DNA of 64,000 nucleotides, taken from Micromonospora sp. CB01531. Its GTDB lineage: Bacteria; Actinomycetota; Actinomycetes; Mycobacteriales; Micromonosporaceae. The DNA is taken from positions 187,321-251,320 of the forward strand of contig NZ_LWLS01000138.1 in NCBI RefSeq assembly GCF_001905095.1, read 5' to 3'. Under the pieces are notes generated by a model. The model was not told the origin of the DNA. It did no database searches and saw nothing but the letters and a program-made list of their open reading frames with translations. The position numbers and the translations under genes are program-made. Positions 8,943-16,531 of the stretch are shown in pieces; the first letter of the stretch is position 1, and each line of letters starts with the position of its first letter.

Positions 8943-9059
8943 ATGAGTGATTACTACAACGCGTTTGAGATGAGTCCCGTGCCCGCTCCCGGCCCGGATG
9001 TTTCCAGGATGTACTCCTCGTCCCGGCGGCGAGCGTTCCGGCGCACGCACCAGCGATGA
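8943..9059 (+). CDS. Small hypothetical protein, 38 residues
   Basis: This short ORF encodes MSDYYNAFEMSPVPAPGPDVS followed by an Arg-rich end. A good ribosome site (GGAGGGTGGGG, 8930-8940) lies directly before the ATG, and the stop overlaps the ATG of the next ORF (ATGA), a sign of translational coupling. I do not recognise it. It could be a leader peptide, a small structural protein or a chance ORF in the 520-base gap after the radical SAM gene. Confidence 0.4.
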   Translation: MSDYYNAFEMSPVPAPGPDVSRMYSSSRRRAFRRTHQR

Positions 9060-9319
9060 GCTTCAGTTTCGCGTGCGTGCTCAGCCAGGTCGATTCCCTT
9101 GTCGAGGCCTGTCGTGCGTTGCTCCCGAAGTCGGTCGATGGCCCACGGGATACTCCCTGGAACACCCGCGATGTCACGGTGATCACCCCCGAGAACGCAC
9201 GGATCGTTTTCACTGCGGCGAAGCCCTTTGATCCGGCCAGTCAGGAGGCGCGGAACCTTGAGGCCGTCGGGATCACCCCACCGGGCGTCGGTCGCGGCGA
9301 CAATGCGGAGCGTGCCTGA
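9056..9319 (+). CDS. Hypothetical protein, 87 residues
   Basis: This ORF is coupled to the preceding 38-residue ORF by an ATGA overlap. The product starts MSFSFACVLSQVDSLVEACRA and has a plausible folded middle (DVTVITPENARIVFTAAKPFD); no signal peptide or membrane segment is seen. A longer frame exists on the opposite strand (8954-9322), but it lacks a clear start context. No family is recognised, and the call rests on the ribosome site and coupling alone. Confidence 0.4.
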   Translation: MSFSFACVLSQVDSLVEACRALLPKSVDGPRDTPWNTRDVTVITPENARIVFTAAKPFDPASQEARNLEAVGITPPGVGRGDNAERA

Positions 9320-9353
9320 CACTGACGCCGATGGCCTGATCGCCGGTCAGGGT

Positions 9354-9359
9354 TAGGCT
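9354..9359 (+). promoter_or_regulatory. Predicted -10 element, leaderless
   Basis: TAGGCT ends 6 bases before the GTG of the CoA-binding protein gene. This spacing places the transcription start at the start codon, the common leaderless arrangement in actinomycetes. Confidence 0.5.
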
Positions 9360-9365
9360 CGCCTG

Positions 9366-9773
9366 GTGCGCTCAGCCCAGCAGATCCTCGCCGACTCCGC
9401 CGTGATCGCCGTCGTGGGCGCCTCCCGCGACCCGCACAAGGCCGCACACCAGATACCGGCCGAGATGCAGCAGTACGGCTGGCGGATCATCCCGGTGAAC
9501 CCGATCGTGGACGAACTCTTCGGCGAGAAGGCGTACCCGTCGCTGGCCGACATCCCGCACCCGGTCGACCTGGTCGACGTGTTCCGTCCCGCGGAGGACG
9601 CGGTCGACGTGGTCCGGCAGGCGGTGGCGGTCGGCGCACCGGCGGTCTGGTTGCAGCTCGGGATCGTCTCGGCGGAGGCGCGGCGGATCGCCGAGGAGGC
9701 CGGGATCGACTACGTCGAGGACCGCTGCCTCATCGTGGATCGGGCCGCGGCGGGGCTGACCCGGCTCGGCTGA
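9366..9773 (+). CDS. CoA-binding (Rossmann) domain protein
   Basis: This 135-residue cytoplasmic protein is a single CoA_binding domain like that of succinyl-CoA ligase alpha subunits and the YccU family. It has the nucleotide-binding loop VVGASRDPHKAAH, the NP motif PVNPIVDELFG, and VWLQLGIVSAEARRIAEEAGIDYVEDRC near the end. Length and order match the stand-alone family. The function is uncertain; binding of CoA or acyl-CoA is inferred from the fold. The GTG start has no ribosome site and fits a leaderless transcript. Confidence 0.85.
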   Translation: MRSAQQILADSAVIAVVGASRDPHKAAHQIPAEMQQYGWRIIPVNPIVDELFGEKAYPSLADIPHPVDLVDVFRPAEDAVDVVRQAVAVGAPAVWLQLGIVSAEARRIAEEAGIDYVEDRCLIVDRAAAGLTRLG

Positions 9774-9782
9774 CCAGCCAGG

Positions 9783-10436
9783 TCAGGGCGCCGGCGAGCG
9801 CCGGGGCGGCGCTGCACGGCCGCGCTGTGCCGCGGGCTCGGGGCCGAGCAGCAGGTCCAACTGGGCGTCCAGCGCGGCGAGCGCCGTCTCCGGCGGGTAG
9901 TGCCCGCCGAGCAGGTAGACGCCCAGCCCTTCCATGACGGCGAGCAGCGCCACCGCGGCCCGGTCCGGGTCGACGCGGGTCTGCGTCGCGCCGGCGGCCT
10001 GCGCGGTGCGGATCTGCCCGGCGATGAAGGCCAGCAGCTCGGCGGACTCCTGATGCAGCCCGGCGGCGACGGCGGGGCGTACCGCGGTGAAGGCCAGGAA
10101 CGCCAGCGCCACCCGGCCGTCCGCCCGGCGCGCCTCGTCGAGCGGCAGCAGCTCGGTCAGCATGGTCCGGAGCAGCGTACGCGGGGACGGTTCGTCCCCC
10201 AGTGCGGAGACGGCTCGGGTCACCCGGGCTTCGCTGCGGTCGCGCACCACCGACAGGGCGAAGGTCATCATCTCGTCCTTGGTGCGGAAGTAGTGCTGCA
10301 CCATCCCGGAGGAGACGCCGGCCTCTGCCGCCACGTGGCGCAGGCTGACCGCCTCCAGCCCGCGTTCCGCGGCCACCCGCATCAGCGCGTCGGCGATCAG
10401 CTTCCGCCGCTCCCCGTGATCAACCCGCTTCGGCAT
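9783..10436 (-). CDS. TetR-family transcriptional repressor
   Basis: This 217-residue protein has an N-terminal TetR helix-turn-helix (about residues 7-55: RRKLIADALMRVAAERGLEAVSLRHVAAEAGVSSGMVQHYF) and a BetI-like ligand domain. It is divergent from the membrane protein gene at 10535. The 98-base gap between them holds an inverted repeat and a promoter, so it probably represses that gene and itself. The inducer is unknown. It is convergent with the CoA-binding gene, 9 bases away. Confidence 0.88.
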   Translation of the reverse strand: MPKRVDHGERRKLIADALMRVAAERGLEAVSLRHVAAEAGVSSGMVQHYFRTKDEMMTFALSVVRDRSEARVTRAVSALGDEPSPRTLLRTMLTELLPLDEARRADGRVALAFLAFTAVRPAVAAGLHQESAELLAFIAGQIRTAQAAGATQTRVDPDRAAVALLAVMEGLGVYLLGGHYPPETALAALDAQLDLLLGPEPAAQRGRAAPPRRSPAP

Positions 10437-10464
10437 CTGCCCATGCTTTCACAGTGCGACTGCA

Positions 10465-10509
10465 TTGACACGCCCCCGGCCAACCGATTACGTTGCAACT
10501 GCAATGCAA
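10465..10509 (+). promoter_or_regulatory. Predicted promoter and TetR operator
   Basis: A -35 TTGACA (10465-10470) and a -10 TACGTT (10489-10494) are 18 bases apart and face the gene at 10535. The inverted repeat TTGCA-N7-TGCAA (10493-10509) begins at the end of the -10 and extends past the likely transcription start, a good position for the TetR repressor encoded divergently. Confidence 0.5.
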
Positions 10510-10534
10510 AAACGATGTGAAGGGCGGGTGAGCC

Positions 10535-11191
10535 GTGCGGAAGCAGAGTCCTCCGGTCGCGTTACTGCGTCGCGTGCTCGCGTACGAGGTGGGGATGTGG
10601 CTCAGCCTCGCCCGCTGGCTGCTCCGGCGGCCCCCCGCGCTGGAGGCCGGGGCGGCGGCGTTCAGCTACGTCGGCGTGGTGCAGCCGATCCTCGTCGCCT
10701 TCATCGCGCTCTCCGCGATCGAGATCCCGATCTTCGACCTGATCCTCCGGCACACCGTTCCGTGGCCGTCGGTCCGGCACACCGCGCTCGTGCTCGGCAT
10801 CTGGGGACTGCTCTGGATGTTCGGTCTCTTCGCCAGCCTGCGGATCCACCCGCACGTCGCCGGCCCGGCGGGGCTGCGGCTCCGCAACGGCATCTCGGTC
10901 GACTTCGTGGTGCCCTGGTCGGCCGTGGCCCGGGTCGAGCACCGCTACCGGTCGCTGCCGTCCAGCCGCGCCGTCCAACTCGAGCAGTCCGATGAGGGGA
11001 CGATCCTGAACGTCGGCGTCGGCAGCCAGACCAGCATCGACGTCGTGCTGCGCGAGCCGCTCTCGGTCCGGCTGCCGAAGGGCCCGAGCGGGCCGGTGCA
11101 CGAGATCCGCCTCTACGCCGACGACCCGGCCGCCCTGGTCGCCCGGGCCCGCGAGCACCTGGCGGTACGGCTGCCCGGCTCCAACGGCTGA
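10535..11191 (+). CDS. Membrane protein with C-terminal PH-like domain
   Basis: This 218-residue protein has two hydrophobic segments (about residues 46-68 and 83-105: SVRHTALVLGIWGLLWMFGLFASL) followed by a soluble half with the pattern VVPWSAVARVEHRYR. Bacterial PH-like (DUF304-type) domains share that pattern. The start is GTG with the ribosome site AAGGGCGGG upstream. It sits opposite a TetR gene and under a clear promoter, so its expression is probably repressor-controlled. The molecular role is unknown. A similar two-part protein follows. Confidence 0.6.
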   Translation: MRKQSPPVALLRRVLAYEVGMWLSLARWLLRRPPALEAGAAAFSYVGVVQPILVAFIALSAIEIPIFDLILRHTVPWPSVRHTALVLGIWGLLWMFGLFASLRIHPHVAGPAGLRLRNGISVDFVVPWSAVARVEHRYRSLPSSRAVQLEQSDEGTILNVGVGSQTSIDVVLREPLSVRLPKGPSGPVHEIRLYADDPAALVARAREHLAVRLPGSNG

Positions 11192-11259
11192 CCCCACCCA
11201 CCACCGCTGTCCCGCAGAGCGACCGCCTGTGTGCCGGTTGGTCGCGGCGCACGGGGCGG

Positions 11260-12039
11260 GTGATGCTCAGGGTGGCGGAGGGCTTGTACCGTGCGCTGGT
11301 GCCCCTCCCCCTGCTGGGTCGGCTGCCCGCACCCGGCGACGGCCTCTGGGCACGCCGACTGCTCGCCCTCGGCGCCGCTGCGGCGGTGGCGGTGCCGGTC
11401 GCGGCCGGGCTGTTCCGCGTGCCGCCCCGCGACGACTTCGACCTCAGCTGTTTCGTCTGGCTGCTCCTGGGTGCACGGTGGCTGACACAGCGGTGGTGGC
11501 CCCGGCGCGACGGCCGCCTGGTGTGGCGATCACGGGTGGCGGGCCGGCGCTCGGTGGAGCCCGGCCTGGTGGCGCAGCGGTCCCTCGCCGGCTGGGCCGA
11601 CCTGGTGACCGAGACGATCGCGACGGCGGCGATCGCGGTGGGACTGATCGGCACGCTCCCCGAGGAGTCGTGGTGGGGCGTGCCCCTGCGGCCGCTGCTC
11701 GCGGTCGGCGCCGCCGCCTGGATCGGGCGGACGGTCCACGAGGAGGTCCGGTTCACCGGGCGGCTCGCGCTCACCGCGAGCGGCATCCGGCACGGCCGCC
11801 AGACGTACGCCTGGACGAACATCGACCGGGTCAATCCGAAACGGCAGGACGGCCGGGTGGACGGCGTTCGGCTGCGCCAGATCGTGCGGCAGTCGCTGGA
11901 GCCGGAGCCGGTGGTGGGCGGCCGGGACACGGCGGTGCCCGAGGAGCGGCTGGTCGCCGCGATCGAGCACTTCCGGACCCGGTCGGAGATGCTGGCGGTG
12001 GGGTTGCCGGTCACCGCACCGGAGCCGGCCGGCGGGTGA
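11260..12039 (+). CDS. Hypothetical membrane protein
   Basis: This 259-residue protein has membrane segments at about 29-50, 60-75, 110-130 and 135-155. A soluble end contains LTASGIRHGRQTYAWTNIDRVNP, reminiscent of a PH-like domain in which a residue run reports the membrane-proximal interface. It lies 68 bases after the previous membrane protein on the same strand and may be co-transcribed with it. Start GTG 11260 or ATG 11263 are equally possible. Family and function are not recognised. Confidence 0.6.
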   Translation: MMLRVAEGLYRALVPLPLLGRLPAPGDGLWARRLLALGAAAAVAVPVAAGLFRVPPRDDFDLSCFVWLLLGARWLTQRWWPRRDGRLVWRSRVAGRRSVEPGLVAQRSLAGWADLVTETIATAAIAVGLIGTLPEESWWGVPLRPLLAVGAAAWIGRTVHEEVRFTGRLALTASGIRHGRQTYAWTNIDRVNPKRQDGRVDGVRLRQIVRQSLEPEPVVGGRDTAVPEERLVAAIEHFRTRSEMLAVGLPVTAPEPAGG

Positions 12040-12051
12040 CCGGGGCGCCGG

Positions 12052-13248
12052 TTAGAGCTTGTACTCCTTGAGCAGGCCCCGGGAGATGATGGTCTTCTGG
12101 ATCTCCGAGGTGCCCTCGCCGATGAGCAGGAACGGGGCCTCCCGCATCAGCCGCTCGATCTCGTACTCCTTGGAGTAGCCGTAGCCGCCGTGGATGCGGA
12201 ACGCCTCCTGGACGACCTCGGCGCAGTATTCCGAGGCGAGCAGCTTGGCCATGCCGGCCTCGACGTCGTTGCGCTGGCCGGCGTCCTTGAGCCGGGCGGC
12301 GTTGACCATGAGGGCGTGCGCTGCCTCGATCTTCGTACCCATCTCGGCGAGCTTGAAGGCGATGGCCTGGTGCCGGGCCAGCGGCTGGCCGAAGGTGCGG
12401 CGCTGCTGGGCGTACGCGACGGCCAACTCGAAGGCGCGGATGGAGATGCCGCAGGCGCGGGCGGCCACGTTGACCCGGCCCACCTCGATGCCGTCCATCA
12501 TCTGGTAGAAGCCCCGGCCGACCTTCGCCTCGCCGCCGAGCACGGCGGAGGCGGGGACGCTGACCCCGTCGAGCACCATCTCGGTGGTCTCGACGCCCTT
12601 GTAGCCCATCTTGTCGATCTTGCCGGGAATGGTCAGGCCCGGCGCCGTCTCGCCGAATCCGGGCTCCTTCTCCAGCAGGAAGGTGCTCATGTTGCCGTAC
12701 ACCGAGTCGGCCCCGGTCTCGGTCTTGACCAGGGTGGCCACCACCGACGAGTACGCCCCGTTGGTCAGCCACATCTTCTGGCCGTTGAGGACGAAGGTGT
12801 CGCCCTCGCGGACGGCCTTCGACTTGATCGCCGAGACGTCCGAGCCGCACTCCGGCTCGGACATGGAGAAGGCTCCGCGCACCTCGCCGGTGGCCATCCG
12901 GGGCAGCAGCCGGGCCTTCTGCTCCGCCGAGCCGTGCTGCGAGATCAGGTACGCCACGATGAAGTGGGTGTTGACGATGCCGGAGATCGACATCCAGCCC
13001 CGGGACAGCTCCTCGACCACCAGGGCGTAGGTCAGCAGAGACTCACCCAGGCCGCCGTGCTCCTCGGCGATGGTGAGGCCGAAGAGGCCCATCTCGCGCA
13101 TCCCGTCGAGGATGTCGGTGGGGTACTCGTCGGCGTGCTCCAGCCGCTGGGCGTGCGGGATGATCTCCTTGTCGGCGAACTCCCGGACGGTCTCCAGGAT
13201 CGACCGCTGCACGTCGGTCAGGCCGGGCGTCTGGGCGAGTCGGGCCAT
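12052..13248 (-). CDS. Acyl-CoA dehydrogenase
   Basis: This 398-residue FAD flavoenzyme oxidises an acyl-CoA to the 2-enoyl-CoA. It has the standard order: N-terminal helical domain, the FAD/substrate strand FSMSEPECGSDVSAI, the segment RRTFGQPLARHQA, and the C-terminal IHGGYGYSKEYEIERLMREA with the catalytic-base region IGEGTSEIQK. A CoA-ester lyase lies about 2.2 kb away. If the two cooperate, a methylsuccinyl-CoA dehydrogenase or branched-chain role is possible, but substrate cannot be read from sequence. A TetR-type inverted repeat lies 39 bases upstream of the start. Confidence 0.92.
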   Translation of the reverse strand: MARLAQTPGLTDVQRSILETVREFADKEIIPHAQRLEHADEYPTDILDGMREMGLFGLTIAEEHGGLGESLLTYALVVEELSRGWMSISGIVNTHFIVAYLISQHGSAEQKARLLPRMATGEVRGAFSMSEPECGSDVSAIKSKAVREGDTFVLNGQKMWLTNGAYSSVVATLVKTETGADSVYGNMSTFLLEKEPGFGETAPGLTIPGKIDKMGYKGVETTEMVLDGVSVPASAVLGGEAKVGRGFYQMMDGIEVGRVNVAARACGISIRAFELAVAYAQQRRTFGQPLARHQAIAFKLAEMGTKIEAAHALMVNAARLKDAGQRNDVEAGMAKLLASEYCAEVVQEAFRIHGGYGYSKEYEIERLMREAPFLLIGEGTSEIQKTIISRGLLKEYKL

Positions 13249-13286
13249 CTCAGCCTCCGGGGGGATCGGAGCATTACTCGTGGGTA

Positions 13287-13304
13287 ACTGAACGCTCGGT
13301 CAGT
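13287..13304. promoter_or_regulatory. TetR-type operator upstream of acyl-CoA dehydrogenase
   Basis: The sequence ACTGAACGCTCGGTCAGT is an inverted repeat (ACTGA-N8-TCAGT) with the AACG-CTCGGT core common in operators of actinobacterial TetR repressors of acyl-CoA degradation. It precedes the acyl-CoA dehydrogenase start at 13248. The cognate regulator is not identifiable here. Confidence 0.45.
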
Positions 13305-13429
13305 ATCGGTCCCGCGACCGGCGGAGCCAAGGTGACCAGTCCACACAACCGCTGTGAAAAGGTTCACCGCTGCGGGTAGCGTCCGCAAGAGAGAGGGTCG
13401 TTGACCTGCGACGGAGGGGACGAGCGGCC

Positions 13430-13843
13430 GTGAGCCAACCACCCGGTGAGCCGGACCAGCCGCCGTCGCCGTACGAGCCGCCGGCCTACGGCCAGCCGTA
13501 CGGGCACCCGCAGCAGCCACCGTGGGGCCAGCAGCCGCCGTACGCCCCGCAGCCCCCGTACGGCCAGTACGGGCCGCCCGGGCAGGGGCCCCGACCGCGC
13601 GGCGGCGGGCCCAACCTGCTGGCCATCCTGTCGCTGGTCTTCGCCTTCGTCTTCGCACCGGCCGGGATCGTCCTCGGTCACCTCGCCAAGCGGCAGATCC
13701 GGCAGACCGGTGAGGAGGGCGACCAGCTCGCCACCTGGGGACTGATCCTCAGCTACATCTTCACCGCGCTCGGGCTGCTCGTCTGCTGCGGCTGGATCGG
13801 CCTGGCCATCTGGGCCAACTCCGACAACGGCAGCTACCGCTGA
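13430..13843 (+). CDS. DUF4190 domain membrane protein
   Basis: This 137-residue protein has a Pro/Gln/Tyr-rich cytoplasmic N-terminus of about 60 residues (repeats of PYG and QPP) and a DUF4190 pair of membrane helices with LAILSLVFAFVFAPAGIVLGHLAKRQIRQTGEEGDQLATWGLI. The family is widespread in actinobacteria and has no known role. A second member lies 1 kb away. The stop codon overlaps a short palindrome shared with the convergent SDR gene. Confidence 0.8.
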   Translation: MSQPPGEPDQPPSPYEPPAYGQPYGHPQQPPWGQQPPYAPQPPYGQYGPPGQGPRPRGGGPNLLAILSLVFAFVFAPAGIVLGHLAKRQIRQTGEEGDQLATWGLILSYIFTALGLLVCCGWIGLAIWANSDNGSYR

Positions 13844-13853
13844 CGGTCAGCGG
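13837..13853. terminator. Short palindrome between convergent stops
   Basis: CCGCTGAC-G-GTCAGCGG forms an 8-base-pair stem with almost no loop across the two convergent stop codons (13843 and 13847). It may serve as a weak bidirectional terminator or be simply a stop-codon palindrome. Confidence 0.3.
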
Positions 13854-14602
13854 AACTGCGCCTCCCGGACACTGTTGCCGCCGTCGACCACCAGCATCTG
13901 CCCGGTGATGTACGAGGCGGCCGGCGAGCAGAGGAAGGCGATCGCGGCAGCCACCTCGTCCGGCGTGCCGGGGCGCCCGACCGGGGTGCCCAGCCCCTGC
14001 TTGATCTCGGTCATGGTGGACGCCGCCGTGTGGATGATGCCGGGCGCGACCGCATTCACTGTCACCCCGTCGGCGATCATCTCCATCGCCAGCGCCCTGG
14101 TCAGCCCCACCACGCCCGCCTTCGCCGCCGCGTATCCGGCCTCGGTGGGCAGCGCGTTGACCGGGCCTGCGGTGGCGGCGAGGTTGACGATCCGCCCCCA
14201 GCCCCGCTCGGCCATCCCGCCGATGAACGCGCGGCTGCACAGGAACGCGGTGCTCAGGTTGCGGTCGATCTCGCCGCGCCACTCGTCGTAGCTGAGCTGG
14301 GCCACCGGCCGCAGCACCTCCGGGCTGGCCCGGCTGGCCAGGCCTGCGTTGTTGACCAGCACCTCGACGTCGCCGAGCTGCTCGGCGACCGCGTCGGCCA
14401 GCGCGCCCACCTCAGACTCGTCCGTGAGGTCGGCGACGAACCCGGTCACGCCCAGCTCACCGGCGCGCTCGTGGATCCGCCGGGTGGTGGAGACGATCGC
14501 CACCCGGGCGCCCAAATCGGCGAGGCGGCGCGCGGTCGCGTACCCGATGCCGTCCGGGCTGCCGGCCCCGGTGACCAGGGCGACCCGGCCGTCCAGGCGC
14601 AT
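13847..14602 (-). CDS. SDR-family oxidoreductase (FabG-like)
   Basis: This 251-residue short-chain dehydrogenase has the cofactor loop TGAGSPDGIGYATAR, the NNAG motif (VLVNNAGLASR), a catalytic YAAAKAG (Tyr and Lys) and the C-terminal family end ASYITGQMLVVDGGNSV. The family interconverts ketones and alcohols with NAD(P)H. The ATG at 14602 is chosen because it precedes the Rossmann fold directly; an upstream start would add 45 Arg/Pro-rich residues without domain support. Substrate is unknown. Confidence 0.88.
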   Translation of the reverse strand: MRLDGRVALVTGAGSPDGIGYATARRLADLGARVAIVSTTRRIHERAGELGVTGFVADLTDESEVGALADAVAEQLGDVEVLVNNAGLASRASPEVLRPVAQLSYDEWRGEIDRNLSTAFLCSRAFIGGMAERGWGRIVNLAATAGPVNALPTEAGYAAAKAGVVGLTRALAMEMIADGVTVNAVAPGIIHTAASTMTEIKQGLGTPVGRPGTPDEVAAAIAFLCSPAASYITGQMLVVDGGNSVREAQFR

Positions 14603-14853
14603 GGTGGCCGGCTCGGCGAGCGGCGCCGGCTGGTCCTGGTCGGCGGACCCGGCCGGGCCACCGCCGCGGTTGCGCCGCACCAGCCCTGGACGGCTCACGT
14701 CCCGTCGCGACCGACCGCCGCGCGCGTCAAGTGCCATGCCGAGATCCTGCCCGCTGTGGACGTTGCGGGCAACGCCGGCACCCGGAAAGGGGGTCTTCGG
14801 CGCGGCGGCCCGCTGACTACCCTGACGACACCACGTCTACGGAGATGATTCTG

Positions 14854-15423
14854 ATGAGCTATCCCCCACCGTCAGGTGGCTGGCAGGACCCGTCGGCGTC
14901 GGGTCAGCAGTCGAGCCCACCGGCCGACCCGACGCTGCCGATGGGCAACCCGATCCCGAGCCAGCCGACCCCGGCCGACCCGTACGCGGCGCCCGGCTAC
15001 CCGCCCGCCGGAGGCGACCCGTACGCGGCGCCCGGCTACCCGCCCGCGGGAGGCGCCCCGTACGCCGCGCCCGGCTACCCGCCCGCCGGAGGCGCCCCGT
15101 ACGCGGCGGCCGGCTACCCGCCGCCGGCCCACCCCGCGTACGGCCAACCGTCGAGCAAGACCAACACCCTGGCCATCGTGGCGCTGGTGCTCTCGCTGGT
15201 GGGCTTCACCTCCTGCATCACCGCCCCGATCGGCGCGATCATGGGACACGTGGCCCGCAAGCAGATCCGGGAGACCGGTGAGCAGGGCGAGGGCATGGCG
15301 AAGGCCGCCATCATCATCGGCTGGATCCTCACCGTGCTGATGGTGCTGCTGATCGCGGTCTATGTCGTGATCATCATCATCGCCATCGGCTCGGACACCG
15401 GCGGCAGCACGCCCACCTTCTGA
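14854..15423 (+). CDS. DUF4190 domain membrane protein with PYAAPGYPPAGG repeats
   Basis: This 189-residue protein is a larger relative of the gene at 13430. The cytoplasmic N-terminus carries four tandem copies of a 13-residue unit (DPYAAPGYPPAGG and variants). The C-terminal half has two DUF4190 membrane helices around MGHVARKQIRETGEQGEGMAKAAIIIGW. ATG 14854 is favoured over 14845. Tyr/Pro-rich tails of this kind often mediate weak protein-protein contacts, but no role is known. Confidence 0.8.
   Translation: MSYPPPSGGWQDPSASGQQSSPPADPTLPMGNPIPSQPTPADPYAAPGYPPAGGDPYAAPGYPPAGGAPYAAPGYPPAGGAPYAAAGYPPPAHPAYGQPSSKTNTLAIVALVLSLVGFTSCITAPIGAIMGHVARKQIRETGEQGEGMAKAAIIIGWILTVLMVLLIAVYVVIIIIAIGSDTGGSTPTF
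14977..15132 (+). repeat. Four 39-base in-frame tandem repeats
   Basis: Four consecutive 39-base units encode DPYAAPGYPPAGG or close variants in the DUF4190 protein. The first three are nearly identical and the fourth diverges. They are coding, so copy number could vary by slippage without a frameshift. Confidence 0.85.
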
Positions 15424-15428
15424 CCCGC

Positions 15429-15457
15429 GGTGCCGCCCCGGCTCCCGGGGCGGCACC
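15429..15457. terminator. Bidirectional terminator hairpin
   Basis: GGTGCCGCCCCG (15429-15440) pairs with CGGGGCGGCACC (15446-15457) across a 5-base loop. The 12-base-pair stem lies between the convergent DUF4190 and CoA-lyase genes. Confidence 0.7.
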
Positions 15458-15469
15458 GGCGGTCGGCCG

Positions 15470-16426
15470 TCAGTCCGTGGGCGGGGTGAAGGACGAGGTG
15501 CGCGTCATCCCGGCCGCGCGGCCCTTGGCGGCGATCACCAGCGCCATCTTCCGGGACGCCTCGTCGATCATCTCGTCGCCGAGCATCACCGCGCCGAGCT
15601 TGCCGCCCGCCTCCGACGTGTACCAGTCGTACGCGTCGAGGATCATTTCGGCGTGGTCGTAGTCGGCCTGGGCCGGGGAGTAGACCTCGTTGGCCGCGTC
15701 GATCTGCCCCGGGTGCAGCACCCACTTGCCGTCGAAGCCCAGCGCCGCCGAGCGCCTGGCCACCTCGCGGAACGCGTCCACGTCCCGGATCTGCAGGAAC
15801 GGGCCGTCGATCGCCTGCTTGTCGTACATCCTTGCGGCCATCAGGATCCGCATCAGGATGTAGTGGTAGGGGTCGCCCGGGTAGTCCGGGATCAGCGCGC
15901 CGACCACCAGCGACTTCATGTTGATCGAGGCCATGAAGTCGGCCGGGCCGAAGATGATGGTCTCGACCCGGGGCGAGGCGGCCGCGATGGCGTCCACGTT
16001 GACCAGGCCGGCGGCGTTCTCGATCTGCGCCTCGATACCGATCCGGCCGACCTCCAGGCCGAGGGTCTTCTCGATCTGGGTGAGCGTCAGGTCCAGCCAC
16101 TGCACCTGGGCGGCGTCCTGCACCTTCGGCAGCATGATGCAGTCCAGGTTGGCGCCGGCGCCCTCGACGACCTCGATGACGTCCCGGTAGGTCCACGGCG
16201 TGGTCAGGTCGTTGACCCGGACCACCCGGGTCTTGCCCGCCCAGTCACCCTCGTTCAGCGCGGCGACGATGTTCTTCCGGGCGTCCGGCTTGGCCAGCGG
16301 AGCGACCGCGTCCTCCAGGTCGAGGAAGACCTGGTCCGCCGGGAGCCCCTGGGCCTTGCCGAGCATCTTGACGCTGGAACCCGGCACGGCGAGGCAGGAC
16401 CGGCGAGGGCGACCGACAGCGGCCAT
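15470..16426 (-). CDS. HpcH/HpaI-family CoA-ester lyase (malyl-CoA lyase-like)
   Basis: This 318-residue TIM-barrel enzyme of the citrate lyase beta/malyl-CoA lyase family cleaves or forms beta-hydroxyacyl-CoA esters. Visible family marks are the opening RPRRSCLAVPGSSVKML, FLDLEDAVAP (metal-binding region), IEAQIENAAGLVNV (Glu ligand), IIFGPADFMAS, and the C-terminal GFDGKWVLHPGQIDAANEVYSP. The start at 16426 has the ribosome site GGAAGGAGCG. With the nearby acyl-CoA dehydrogenase it could serve the ethylmalonyl-CoA pathway; crotonyl-CoA carboxylase/reductase is not in the window, so this stays a suggestion. Confidence 0.88.
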   Translation of the reverse strand: MAAVGRPRRSCLAVPGSSVKMLGKAQGLPADQVFLDLEDAVAPLAKPDARKNIVAALNEGDWAGKTRVVRVNDLTTPWTYRDVIEVVEGAGANLDCIMLPKVQDAAQVQWLDLTLTQIEKTLGLEVGRIGIEAQIENAAGLVNVDAIAAASPRVETIIFGPADFMASINMKSLVVGALIPDYPGDPYHYILMRILMAARMYDKQAIDGPFLQIRDVDAFREVARRSAALGFDGKWVLHPGQIDAANEVYSPAQADYDHAEMILDAYDWYTSEAGGKLGAVMLGDEMIDEASRKMALVIAAKGRAAGMTRTSSFTPPTD

Positions 16427-16519
16427 GGATGCGCTCCTTCCAGCGTCTGCGGGCACGCCGACGCGACCAGACGGAAATCCGCGAACTTAACGATCCCAAA
16501 GGGCGTAGTGACGCCACGG

Positions 16520-16525
16520 TAACCT
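16520..16525 (+). promoter_or_regulatory. Predicted -10 element, leaderless SDR gene
   Basis: TAACCT stands 6 bases before the GTG at 16532, with no ribosome site between. This is a typical leaderless arrangement. Confidence 0.45.
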
Positions 16526-16531
16526 CGTGCC

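Noticed and set aside
8954..9322. A 122-residue frame on the minus strand in the gap after the radical SAM gene
   Set aside because: No ribosome site or recognisable domain; the plus-strand pair has better start signals, though certainty is low.
14977..15132. Tandem repeats considered as a CRISPR array
   Set aside because: The 39-base units have no spacers and are coding repeats in a DUF4190 protein.
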